64,000 nt of DNA from Sphingopyxis macrogoltabida (lineage in GTDB: Bacteria > Pseudomonadota > Alphaproteobacteria > Sphingomonadales > Sphingomonadaceae). The stretch spans positions 2,542,501 to 2,606,500 of the forward strand of contig NZ_CP009429.1 of NCBI RefSeq assembly GCF_001314325.1, read 5' to 3'. Positions 54,558 to 64,000 of this stretch are shown here, piece after piece. The first letter of the stretch is position 1, and each line of letters starts with the position of its first letter. The notes beneath the pieces are model-generated. The model did not search any database. It saw nothing but the letters and a program-made list of their open reading frames with translations, and was not told the origin of the DNA. The position numbers were made by a program, and so were the translations under genes.

Positions 54558-56858
54558 ATGACCTTGGCTTTGTTCCATGGAAAATCGGCCCTGCGGCCCT
54601 TGTGGCTCGCAACGGCAAGCCTGTGCGCGCTGCTCGCGTCGCCCGCGCTGGCGCAGGAGCCCAGCGAATCGTCGCCCCCCGCGGCCCCCGGAACGCCCGA
54701 CCTGCAAACCCCCGATGTCGCGCCCGTCGTTACCGATGCGCCCGATTCTGCCGCCGAGGACCAGATCGGCTTTGCCGCCGACAATCTGAATTACGACAGC
54801 GACACCGACGTCGTGGTCGCCGAAGGCAATGTCGCGATGAACCGCGACACCATTTCGATGCGCGCCGACAAGGTCACCTGGAACCGCAAGACCGGTCAGG
54901 TTTTCGCCGAAGGCAATGTCGCGATCAAGAATCCCGAAGGCGACACCGCCTATGGCGACAAGATCGAGCTGACCGACTCGCTGCGCGATGGGGTGGTCGA
55001 GAATATGCTGGTCGTGCTCGACAATGGATCGCGGCTCGCCGCGGTTCGCGGGACGCGCTTCGACAATGGCAATATCGAGCTCGAAAACGCCGCTTACACC
55101 CCCTGCCCGGTCGAGGATAATGAGGGCTGCCCGAAGAATCCGAGCTGGCAGGTCCGCGCCGTCAAGGTGTTGTACGACAAGGCCAAGAACAAGGTCCGCT
55201 ACAAGGGCGCGCGGATCGAGATTTTCGGACTGCCGCTGATCCCGCTGCCGGGGCTCAGCCACCCGCTCAACAACGAACCGAGCAGCGGCATCCTCGTTCC
55301 CGAAATCCGCCTCGACCGGTCGAACGGCTTCGAGATTGCGGTGCCCTATTATCTGCGCATCGCCCCCGATCGCGACCTGACGATCACCCCGCACATCTAC
55401 ACCGGTGCGGCACCGATGATCGAGGGAGAGGCCCGCGCGCTGACCGACATCGGATCGTTCCGGATCAACGGCTATGCGACCTACGGGTCGCTCGTCCCGC
55501 TGACCGGCGAGGATCCCAACAGCCGCAAGCGCTTTCGCGGTTATCTGGAAAGCGCCGGCAAGTTCCAGTTCGACCCCCGCTGGAGCCTGACCTATTCGGG
55601 CCGCATCGCGACCGATCGCACGTTCATGCGCCGTTACGACATCAGCCGCGACGACCGGCTGCGCTCGACGTTCGAGGTCGAACGCATCGGTAACCAGAGC
55701 TATCTGTCGATCGCCGGCTGGGCGACCCAGACGCTCCGCCGCAACGATGTGCAGGGGCAACAGCCGATCGCACTGCCGGTGATCGACTATCGCCAGCGGT
55801 TCGACGATCCGCTGTTCGGCGGCCAGTTCGAATTGCAGCTCAACACGCTGGCGATTGCGCGGACCGCGGGTCAGGACACGCAGCGCGCCTTTGCCGGCGC
55901 GCGCTGGGATTTGCGGCGACTGACGGGCATGGGTCAGGAAGTCACGCTGACCGCGCTGGTTCGCGGCGATGTGTATCACAGCGACGAGAATCTGCTGACC
56001 GGTATCCCCGGCTATCGTGGCAAGTCGGGCTGGCAGGCGCGCGGGATCGCAGCGGTCGCCGCCGATATGCGCTGGCCCTTCGTCGGCGAATTCCTCGGCG
56101 GCACGCAAACGCTCACCCCGCGCATCCAGTTCGTCGCGACCCCGCCGATCGAGAATATCGACATCCCGAACGAGGATTCGCGTGCCTTCGACCTCGAAGA
56201 CAGCAATTTGTTCGCGATCAATCGCTTCAACGGCTACGACCGGTTCGAGGACGGCGCGCGCGTTACCTATGGCCTTGAGTGGAACTTCAGCCGCCCGGGT
56301 TTCAATATCAACAGCATCGTCGGCCAAAGCTATCGCCTGTCGAACAAGCCCACCCTGTTTCCCGACGGCACCGGGCTGACCGACCGCACCTCGGATATCG
56401 TCGGGCGGACGACGGTCGCCTACAAGGATTTCCTGCGCTTCACCCACCGCTACCGGCTCGACAAGGACAGCCTGGCGATCCGCCGGAACGAGCTCGACGC
56501 GACGATCGGCAGCCAGTCGACCTACGCCGTGCTCGGCTATTCGCGGCTCAATCGTGACATCCTCCTGCTCGGCGAAGATCTGCAGGATCGGGAAGAGGCC
56601 CGTGTCGGCGGCCGCGTCGCGGTGGCGCGGAACTGGTCGATCTTCGGCTCGGCGATCGTCGACCTGACCGACCAAAAGGACGATCCATTGAGCGTCGCCG
56701 ACGGATTCGATCCGATTCGTCACCGGCTGGGGATCGCGTATGACGACGAATGCCTGTCGATCGCGCTCACCTGGCGGCGTGACTATATCGACACCGGCGA
56801 CGCGCGGCGCGGCAACAGCTTTTCCTTCCGCATCGCCTTCCGCAACCTTGGTTTCTGA
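54558..56858 (+). CDS. lptD: LPS-assembly protein LptD
   Basis: A 766-residue outer-membrane protein. The signal peptide is about 1-33 (ending ALAQ). The LptA-like jellyroll domain runs from about 70 to 170 (NLNYDSDTDVVVAEGNVAM). Cysteines in YTPCPVEDNEGCPK and near the end (DECLSIALTWRRDY) can form the known disulfides. A 26-strand barrel ends with the outer-membrane signal FRNLGF. It inserts LPS in the outer leaflet with LptE. It heads the operon lptD-surA-pdxA-rsmA. Confidence 0.96.
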   Translation: MTLALFHGKSALRPLWLATASLCALLASPALAQEPSESSPPAAPGTPDLQTPDVAPVVTDAPDSAAEDQIGFAADNLNYDSDTDVVVAEGNVAMNRDTISMRADKVTWNRKTGQVFAEGNVAIKNPEGDTAYGDKIELTDSLRDGVVENMLVVLDNGSRLAAVRGTRFDNGNIELENAAYTPCPVEDNEGCPKNPSWQVRAVKVLYDKAKNKVRYKGARIEIFGLPLIPLPGLSHPLNNEPSSGILVPEIRLDRSNGFEIAVPYYLRIAPDRDLTITPHIYTGAAPMIEGEARALTDIGSFRINGYATYGSLVPLTGEDPNSRKRFRGYLESAGKFQFDPRWSLTYSGRIATDRTFMRRYDISRDDRLRSTFEVERIGNQSYLSIAGWATQTLRRNDVQGQQPIALPVIDYRQRFDDPLFGGQFELQLNTLAIARTAGQDTQRAFAGARWDLRRLTGMGQEVTLTALVRGDVYHSDENLLTGIPGYRGKSGWQARGIAAVAADMRWPFVGEFLGGTQTLTPRIQFVATPPIENIDIPNEDSRAFDLEDSNLFAINRFNGYDRFEDGARVTYGLEWNFSRPGFNINSIVGQSYRLSNKPTLFPDGTGLTDRTSDIVGRTTVAYKDFLRFTHRYRLDKDSLAIRRNELDATIGSQSTYAVLGYSRLNRDILLLGEDLQDREEARVGGRVAVARNWSIFGSAIVDLTDQKDDPLSVADGFDPIRHRLGIAYDDECLSIALTWRRDYIDTGDARRGNSFSFRIAFRNLGF

Positions 56859-56991
56859 TCCCGATCCGCTCAGCCTGCGTTCAGCGTTGCCGGGCTATCA
56901 CGTCGGCAACAGGTCCGGATGGCGGATTGCGCTGGACCATCGGGCGTGTCCGCTGATACGGAGCATGCCTCATTTCTCGAATAGGGTAGCA

Positions 56992-58332
56992 ATGACCAGA
57001 TTTTCGACCATGATCGGCCTGATTGCCGCGACGGCCGTGGGTGTGACGCCAGTGGTGGCACAGACCGTTGCCGATCAGGAGGTTCCGACCACCAGCCTGA
57101 ATATTCCGGGCAACGTCCAGATTTTCGGCGATGCCAAGCCCAATGTCTATCGTCCGTCGGCGACGGTGAACGGCGAGATTATCACCTCGACCGATATCGA
57201 ACAGCGCATGGCGCTGATCCGCATCGCGAACAACAATCTGGAACTGCCGCCCGAAGAATTGCAGCGGCTGCGTCAGCAGGTTTTCAGCAACCTGATCGAC
57301 GAAAAGCTCCAGATTCAGGAAGCCAAGGCGGCCGAGATTACGATCGACGAGAATCTGGTCAACGAACAGTTCGCGCGCCTTGCGACGCGTTTCAAGCAGA
57401 CGCCCGACCAGTTCTCGCAATATCTCGCTTCGAAGGGCTCGTCGGCGGGCGCTGTGAAGCAGCAGATCCGCGGCGAGTTCGCGTGGGACCGCCTGCTGTC
57501 GCGTAACATCCAGTCGACGACCAACGTATCGACCGAAGAGGTGGAATCGGTCGTCAAGCGGATGAACGAGGCCAAGGGCCAGGACGAATTCCACCTCGGC
57601 GAAATCTACCTGTCGGCAACCCCGGAAAATGCCGCGGCGGTGGCCGAAAACGCTGGCAAGATCATTCAGGCGTTGCAGGCGGGCGGCAGTTTCGCCGCCT
57701 ATGCGCGCCAGTTTTCCGAGGCCTCGACCGCCGTCGTCGGGGGCGACCTCGGCTGGGTGAAGGCCGGCCAGCTCCCGCAATCGATGTCGGAAGCGGCCGC
57801 GCAGATGCAGCCCGGCCAGCTCGTTGGCCCCATCGAGGTGCCCGGCGGCCTCTCGATCATGCTGATGATCGACCGGCGCCAGGTCCTGACCGCCGATCCG
57901 CGCGACGCGGTGCTCAGCCTGAAGCAGTTGTCGCTGGAATTCGCGCCCGGCACGACGCAGGCACGCGCAACCGAACTCGCCGGCCAGTTCGCCGAAGCGA
58001 CGCGCGCCATCGCCGGCTGCGGCGCCGCCGACGATGTGGCGCAGCGGCTGGGCGCCACGGTGGTGTCGCGCGACAATATCGAGATGCGCTCGCTGCCGGG
58101 TCCGTTGCAGCAGACGCTGGCGACGTTGCAGATCGGCCAGACGACCCAGCCGTTCGGCTCCCCCACCGAAGGGATCAGCGTCCTCGTCCTCTGCGGCCGC
58201 GACATGCCGCAAACCGCGACCGCACCCGATGTCCAGCAGATCGAGAACCGGCTGCTCGAAGAAAAGGTCAACAAGCGGGCGCAGCGTTATCTTCGCGACC
58301 TGCGCCGGGACGCCGTGATCGAATATAGCTGA
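56992..58332 (+). CDS. surA: Periplasmic peptidylprolyl isomerase SurA
   Basis: A 446-residue chaperone. The signal peptide is about 1-24. The N-terminal SurA domain has VNGEIITSTDIEQRMAL and NLIDEKLQIQEAK. One clear PPIC domain follows (about 200-300, EFHLGEIYLSA and VVGGDLGWVKAGQLP); a second, weaker one may lie at about 310-420. It folds outer-membrane proteins, LptD included. The start MTRFSTMI is chosen for its signal peptide; the frame before it overlaps lptD. Confidence 0.92.
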   Translation: MTRFSTMIGLIAATAVGVTPVVAQTVADQEVPTTSLNIPGNVQIFGDAKPNVYRPSATVNGEIITSTDIEQRMALIRIANNNLELPPEELQRLRQQVFSNLIDEKLQIQEAKAAEITIDENLVNEQFARLATRFKQTPDQFSQYLASKGSSAGAVKQQIRGEFAWDRLLSRNIQSTTNVSTEEVESVVKRMNEAKGQDEFHLGEIYLSATPENAAAVAENAGKIIQALQAGGSFAAYARQFSEASTAVVGGDLGWVKAGQLPQSMSEAAAQMQPGQLVGPIEVPGGLSIMLMIDRRQVLTADPRDAVLSLKQLSLEFAPGTTQARATELAGQFAEATRAIAGCGAADDVAQRLGATVVSRDNIEMRSLPGPLQQTLATLQIGQTTQPFGSPTEGISVLVLCGRDMPQTATAPDVQQIENRLLEEKVNKRAQRYLRDLRRDAVIEYS

Positions 58333-59351
58333 TGTCCAAACAATCCGCCCCGCGTCCGATCGCGGTCACCATGGGTGACCCGGCGGGCGTGGGACCCGAA
58401 GTTGCGGCGCGTGCATGGGCCGCGCGCCGCGAACACAATCTCCCGCCCTTTGTCGCGATCGGCGATATTGCGGCGATCGAGGCCGTCTGGGATGGCCCGG
58501 TCTCGCGTATCGGCGATATGGACGAGGCGGTGCGCGCGTTCGACGCCGCGCTTCCCGTCTGGCATCTCGAAGACAGCGGGCCGCTGGAACCGGGCAAGCC
58601 GACGCCCGCGGGCGCGACCTGCGCCCTCCACGCGCTCGAAACCGGGATCGGGCTTACCCGCACCCAAGCCAGTGCCGCGTTGGTGACGGGACCGGTGTCG
58701 AAACACGCGCTCCACGGGATCGGCTATACACACCCCGGCCAGACCGAATTTATTGCCGAACGCTGCGGCGTGACGGCGACCAATGCAGTGATGATGCTGG
58801 CCGGGCCGACCCTGCGCGTCGTCCCGCTGACCGTCCATATCCCGCTGTCCGAGGTCCCCGAACGTCTGACAAGCGACCTGATCGTCGCCAAGGCGCGGAT
58901 GGTGGCGCGCGGGCTGCAGCGCGATTTCGGTATTGCGCAGCCGCGCCTCGCGGTCGCGGGCCTCAATCCGCATGCCGGAGAAAGCGGCCAGCTTGGCGGC
59001 GAGGAAGTCCGCATCATCGCGCCCGCCGTCGAGCAGCTTGCTGCCGAAGGAATCCTGATCGACGGCCCGCTTGCCGCCGATGCGCTGTTCGCGCCGGGTA
59101 TCCGCGACCAATATGATGCGCTGCTCTGCTGCTATCACGATCAGGCGCTGGCGCCGTTCAAGGCGCTGCATTTTCACGACGGCGTCAACCTGACGCTGGG
59201 GCTGCCGATCATCCGCACCTCGCCCGACCATGGCACCGCGTTCAACATCGCGGGCAAGGGCAAGGCCGATCCGGGGCCGACGATCGCCGCCATTGCGATG
59301 GCGGCGCGCATGGCGACAGCACGCGAGCGCAGCTGCGCGCCCGCCAAGTGA
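58332..59351 (+). CDS. pdxA: 4-hydroxythreonine-4-phosphate dehydrogenase
   Basis: A 339-residue enzyme. It opens PIAVTMGDPAGVGPEV, has the metal His in YTHPGQTEF and the later YHDQALAPFKALHF and RTSPDHGTAFNIAGKGKADP. It oxidises 4-phosphohydroxy-L-threonine in pyridoxal phosphate synthesis. It overlaps surA by one base and rsmA by GTGA. Confidence 0.97.
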   Translation: MSKQSAPRPIAVTMGDPAGVGPEVAARAWAARREHNLPPFVAIGDIAAIEAVWDGPVSRIGDMDEAVRAFDAALPVWHLEDSGPLEPGKPTPAGATCALHALETGIGLTRTQASAALVTGPVSKHALHGIGYTHPGQTEFIAERCGVTATNAVMMLAGPTLRVVPLTVHIPLSEVPERLTSDLIVAKARMVARGLQRDFGIAQPRLAVAGLNPHAGESGQLGGEEVRIIAPAVEQLAAEGILIDGPLAADALFAPGIRDQYDALLCCYHDQALAPFKALHFHDGVNLTLGLPIIRTSPDHGTAFNIAGKGKADPGPTIAAIAMAARMATARERSCAPAK

Positions 59352-60181
59352 CGCGCCAGCCGACGCACCCGCTGCCGCCGCTCCGCGAAACGGTCCGCGC
59401 GCACGGCCTGTCGGCGAGCAAGGCGCTGGGACAGAATTTCCTCTTCGACGAGCAATTGCTCGACCGCGTCGCCGCACTGCCCGGCGATCTCGACGGGCAG
59501 ACGGTGTTCGAAGTGGGACCCGGCCCCGGCGGCCTGACGCGGGCGCTGCTCCGTGCCGGAGCGCGCGTAATCGCGGTGGAACGCGACGACCGCTGCCTGC
59601 CCCTGCTCGGCGAGCTTTCCGAAGCCTTCGACGGGCAATTGCAGGTCGTCGCCGACGATGCGATGGCGATCGACGCCGACCGCCAAGCCGGCGGGCCGTA
59701 TCATATCGTCGCAAACCTGCCCTATAATGTCGGCACCGCGCTGTTCACACGCTGGCTCGAGCCGGCAAGCTGGCCACCTTTATGGCTGTCGCTGACCCTG
59801 ATGTTCCAGCTCGAGGTTGCCGAACGCATCGTCGCGCCGGTCGGAACCAACGCCTACGGACGCCTCAGCGTCCTCGCGCAGTGGCGCTCGACCGCCAGAA
59901 TCGCGATGAAGGTCCATCGCTCGGCCTTCACTCCGCCGCCCAAGGTCATGTCGGCGATCGTGCATGTCGTGCCTGCCGAGCAGCCCGCAGGCGTCAATCC
60001 GAAAATCCTGTCGCAGCTCACCGAAAAGGGCTTCGGCCAGCGCCGCAAGATGCTGCGTCAGAGCCTGAAGGGCATGGCGGGGGCGGTCGAGGCGCTCGAC
60101 GAACTGGACATCGATCCGACGCGCCGCGCCGAGACGGTCAGCGTGGCCGAATGGGTGGCGCTGGCGCGGACGCTCAGTTGA
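59348..60181 (+). CDS. rsmA: 16S rRNA (adenine1518/1519-N6)-dimethyltransferase
   Basis: A 277-residue KsgA. The SAM motif is FEVGPGPGGLTRALL, with ERDDRCLPLL and the catalytic NLPYNVGTALF. A small C-terminal helical domain follows. It dimethylates two adenines near the 3' end of 16S rRNA. The start is GTG, overlapping the pdxA stop. The operon ends here with a repeat hairpin. Confidence 0.96.
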   Translation: MTRQPTHPLPPLRETVRAHGLSASKALGQNFLFDEQLLDRVAALPGDLDGQTVFEVGPGPGGLTRALLRAGARVIAVERDDRCLPLLGELSEAFDGQLQVVADDAMAIDADRQAGGPYHIVANLPYNVGTALFTRWLEPASWPPLWLSLTLMFQLEVAERIVAPVGTNAYGRLSVLAQWRSTARIAMKVHRSAFTPPPKVMSAIVHVVPAEQPAGVNPKILSQLTEKGFGQRRKMLRQSLKGMAGAVEALDELDIDPTRRAETVSVAEWVALARTLS

Positions 60182-60183
60182 CA

Positions 60184-60262
60184 CGTCGCCCCCGCGAAGG
60201 CGGGGGCCGCTATCGATGTCGCGCAAGATTTGCGTACGGCCCCCGCCTTCGCGGGGGCAACG
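60184..60262. repeat. REP-like palindromic repeat (type C)
   Basis: Arms of 25 bp (60184-60208 and 60238-60262) match as inverted repeats with one mismatch; the core is GCCCCCGCGAAGGCGGGGGC and each arm also folds on itself. It fills the gap between the convergent rsmA and TPR genes and may end both transcripts. Confidence 0.85.
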
Positions 60263-60265
60263 ATT

Positions 60266-60790
60266 TTAATTCTGGCCGGTCGTCGCCGTCGTCACGACGG
60301 GCTTCGGCGCCAGCGTTTCGGCCGCGACAACGCGCTTCGATGCGCTCGACTGAATTGTTTTTTCGAGCGCTGCGACCTGCGGGCAGTTCGCCTTGCAGAT
60401 GCGCTGTGCCGCCGCCAGCTTTTCGCGCGCCAGTTCGAGGGCACCCTTGTCGGCCAGCGCTTCGCCCTCTCCCGTCAATGCGACGATGTCATTGGGTTCG
60501 AGAAGCTGCGCCTCGCGGTACAGTCCGATCGCCTTGCCCGGCAGGCCCTGCGCGCGTGCGACCTGCGCCAGCGCGATGATTGCCGAACGGTTGCGCGGGT
60601 CGGCGGCGAGCGCCGATTCAAAATAGTCGATCGCGCCGTCGAGGTCGCCGGCGCCCTGCGCCTTCACGCCTTCCTGCTGGAGTGCCACCGAGCGCGGGAG
60701 GATGTCGTTGTCGGCGCGCTGCGCGTCGGAGGCGGTGGGCAGGCTGGCAAGGATCAGGCCGGCGCCAAGAGCCAGGAAACCGACACGCAT
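60266..60790 (-). CDS. Exported TPR-repeat protein
   Basis: A 174-residue protein. The start MRVGFLALG follows GGGAGA; longer starts lack a ribosome-binding site. The signal peptide is about 1-22. Two or three TPR units follow (GVKAQGAGDLDGAIDYFESAL, ALAQVARAQGLPGKAIGLY), then a basic Ala/Thr-rich tail. It probably is a periplasmic scaffold. It lies 32 bp after the RsmB-like gene. Confidence 0.8.
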   Translation of the reverse strand: MRVGFLALGAGLILASLPTASDAQRADNDILPRSVALQQEGVKAQGAGDLDGAIDYFESALAADPRNRSAIIALAQVARAQGLPGKAIGLYREAQLLEPNDIVALTGEGEALADKGALELAREKLAAAQRICKANCPQVAALEKTIQSSASKRVVAAETLAPKPVVTTATTGQN

Positions 60791-60822
60791 CGCATTCTCC
60801 CATTTCTTCATTCGGGGTGATG

Positions 60823-62013
60823 CTAACATGGCCGTGTCAACCGCGCGAGGAAAAATCCGTCACATCCGTCGTGCGCCGGAGTCAGCAAAAATCCCGCGCC
60901 CGCCGCGCGGCCGATACCATCGGGCAAATAGCCGCTGTCGGCCGTCCAGCCGCTGTGCCGGTTCAGAAAATCGTCCACCTGTGCCCGCCCCTCGCGCTCG
61001 ATGATCGAGCAGACAGCATAGAGGAGTTTGCCGCCCGGCGCCACAAGATCGGCACCGAGGTCGATCAGTTTCCGCTGGTCCGCAAGGTGGCGTTCGAGCC
61101 GCGACGGGGTCAGCCGCCAGCGCAATTCGGGGCTGCGCCGCCAGGTGCCGCTGCCGGAACAAGGGGCATCGACGAAGACCCGGTCCGCGCCGCCCTGCCG
61201 GTCGGCCAGCATGTCGGCTTCCTTGCCCGGGTCGAGAAGGCGCGTTTCGATACCGGTTGCGCCGGCGCGTTCGGCGCGCGGCGGCAATTGCTGGAGCCGC
61301 GCCCGATTGGTGTCGCTGGCGAGGATATCGGCATCATTTCCGGTCAGCGAGGCGATGGCGAGCGTCTTGCCGCCGCCGCCCGCACAGAGATCGACGATAG
61401 TCTGCCCGGGGCCGGCGTCGAGCGCGGCCGAGGCATATTGGCTCGCCGCATCCTGCACCTCGAACAGGCCATCCGCATAGGCCGGATGCTGAACGGCGGC
61501 GGTCTCGGGTGGCAGGCGCCAGCCGTCGTCGGCGCCGCGGATAGTCGAGCCTTCGGGGAAGAGAGCCGCAATTTCGTCGCGCACCGCCTTGAGCCGGTTG
61601 GCGCGAAGGTCGAGCGGCGCGCGGGCCAGCACCGCTTCATGCTCCTGCTCACCCACCAGCGGGTCGAACAGGCCGATCAAGGCCTCGGCGGCAACCCCGC
61701 TTTCCGCGCGTGCTTCCCCGGGCGCGATGGGTGCCGGGCCATAGGCGGAACCGTCGAACAATGCCGCGATATCCTGATCGGCGTCGGCAAGGGCAAGCAT
61801 CGCGGCGCGCCCCGACACCGGCGCCGACCGAACGAGGCGGATCGCATCATAAACATGGGCGCGGATCGCGCGCCGGTCCTTCGATCCGGCATAGCGCCGC
61901 GCGCGCATCGCTTCGGCGAAGATCGCATCGGCGGGCGCGCCGCCCTCGCGCGCGGCTGCGGCGATGGCATCGAGAATCTCGATCGCCGCCTGAATACGCG
62001 CCGCGGGCGTCAT
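60823..62013 (-). CDS. RsmB/NOP family RNA cytosine-C5 methyltransferase
   Basis: A 396-residue enzyme. An N-terminal NusB-like helical region (about 1-120) precedes the methyltransferase fold. The SAM motif is VDLCAGGGGKTLAIASL. Motif IV has the first Cys in FVDAPCSGSGTWRR and motif VI the catalytic Cys in LLYAVCSIIEREG. It makes m5C in rRNA or tRNA; RsmB (C967 of 16S rRNA) is the closest model. It starts 9 bp after guaB. Confidence 0.92.
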   Translation of the reverse strand: MTPAARIQAAIEILDAIAAAAREGGAPADAIFAEAMRARRYAGSKDRRAIRAHVYDAIRLVRSAPVSGRAAMLALADADQDIAALFDGSAYGPAPIAPGEARAESGVAAEALIGLFDPLVGEQEHEAVLARAPLDLRANRLKAVRDEIAALFPEGSTIRGADDGWRLPPETAAVQHPAYADGLFEVQDAASQYASAALDAGPGQTIVDLCAGGGGKTLAIASLTGNDADILASDTNRARLQQLPPRAERAGATGIETRLLDPGKEADMLADRQGGADRVFVDAPCSGSGTWRRSPELRWRLTPSRLERHLADQRKLIDLGADLVAPGGKLLYAVCSIIEREGRAQVDDFLNRHSGWTADSGYLPDGIGRAAGAGFLLTPAHDGCDGFFLARLTRPC

Positions 62014-62022
62014 CCGCCGCCC

Positions 62023-63600
<1,578 letters not shown>

Positions 63601-63651
63601 TTATTTCGAGGCATTCCGGCGGATCGGCGGCTTGTCCCGCGGGCAGTCCGC

Positions 63652-64000
63652 TCAGCCCGCTTCCTCGATGGTAAAGCGGCTGTTCGCCAGCGTCAGTTCG
63701 TCGCCGCAATGGCTGCACGCCGCGATCATATGCAGGTCGTGCCCGCACGGGCTGTGCGTCAGCAGCACCGGCGGTCCGCGCTCGTCGGAGAACCAGCGAT
63801 CGCCCCACTGGAGCAGCGCGAGGATCACCGGATAGAGGTCGCGGCCCTTTTCGGTGAGTTTATATTCGACCCGGTCGGCGTGCGCCGAATAGGGCGCGGT
63901 GCGCAATATGCCCTGCCTGACCAGCCGTTCGAGCCGCCCGGTCAATATGTTCGTCGCCATCAGCGTATCGCGCTGGATATCGTCGAAGCGGTTGATCCGC
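63652..64000 (-). CDS. HxlR-family transcriptional regulator, 5' end outside the window
   Basis: At least 116 codons are seen; the N terminus lies beyond base 64000. The winged helix reads RFDDIQRDTLMATNILTGRL then LVRQGILRTAPYS and VEYKLTEKGRDLYPVILALLQWGDRW, the HxlR signature. The C-terminal tail carries Cys and His (SPCGHDLHMIAACSHCGDEL), a possible metal or thiol sensor. Such regulators bind as dimers and control a neighbouring gene, which here would lie outside the window. Confidence 0.88.
   Translation of the reverse strand, partial: RINRFDDIQRDTLMATNILTGRLERLVRQGILRTAPYSAHADRVEYKLTEKGRDLYPVILALLQWGDRWFSDERGPPVLLTHSPCGHDLHMIAACSHCGDELTLANSRFTIEEAG

Noticed and set aside
54428..56723. 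Long minus-strand frame running upstream of pepA through lptD
   Set aside because: Antisense to a clear LptD; the leucyl aminopeptidase proper starts at 54427 in another frame.

Overview
The window looks like a chromosomal segment of an alphaproteobacterium of the order Sphingomonadales, most likely a Sphingopyxis or Sphingomonas relative. The evidence is high GC content, a CckA/ChpT phosphorelay, the alphaproteobacterial SOS box (GTTC-N7-GTTC) in front of recA, a response regulator close to the FAT GUY class, and a gene-transfer-agent type holin. The genus is inference. Almost everything is dense housekeeping sequence. I see no plasmid or prophage backbone, integrase, transposase, CRISPR array or tRNA gene.

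Left part (1-21.4 kb): a TauE/SafE fragment, an EF-hand protein, a quinone-oxidoreductase-like dehydrogenase and, divergently, a two-gene lysis cassette (GH108 endolysin plus a GTA-type three-TM holin). A minus-strand block follows: arginase-family hydrolase, glutathione transferase, two exported proteins of unknown function, alaS, an AHSA1-like protein and a lipoprotein. Then come recA with its SOS box, cckA with a coupled single-domain receiver, a MITE-like element in the cckA leader, an M13 peptidase, a DUF2062 protein, smpB and dapA. On the plus strand are a soluble lytic transglycosylase, greB and an exported protein. A run of at least three hairpins lies between the arginase-family gene and recA.

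Middle (21.4-38.8 kb): a 51-residue membrane protein, rnpB and an AmiD-like amidase. Next is the chemotaxis cluster cheA-cheW-cheY-cheB-cheR, preceded on the same strand by chpT. TTAACCAT boxes resembling the CtrA motif sit in front of both chpT and cheA. Beyond are rluD, rpoH, a cupredoxin, an M23-family protein, mtgA, a DnaJ-domain protein, ppk2, an exported protein, an alpha/beta hydrolase and aspS.

Right part (38.8-64 kb): an FAD-linked sugar-lactone oxidase with a small membrane partner; rnd; a minus-strand DUF2066-hda-ppk1-ppx operon divergent from purM-purN (purN carries an extra MmcQ/YjbR domain); cardiolipin synthase; an M23 peptidase with a 22-bp tandem duplication upstream; pepA-holC-ndk ending in a strong terminator; the outer-membrane biogenesis operon lptD-surA-pdxA-rsmA; guaB with an RsmB-like methyltransferase and a TPR protein; and the start of a HxlR-type regulator.

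The themes that tie genes together are the CckA-ChpT phosphorelay (both proteins encoded here) with likely CtrA control of motility and perhaps of gene-transfer-agent release; envelope growth (MtgA, Slt, AmiD, M23, LptD, SurA); and polyphosphate metabolism (PPK1, PPX, PPK2). Palindromic REP-like repeats of at least three sequence types occupy several intergenic gaps.
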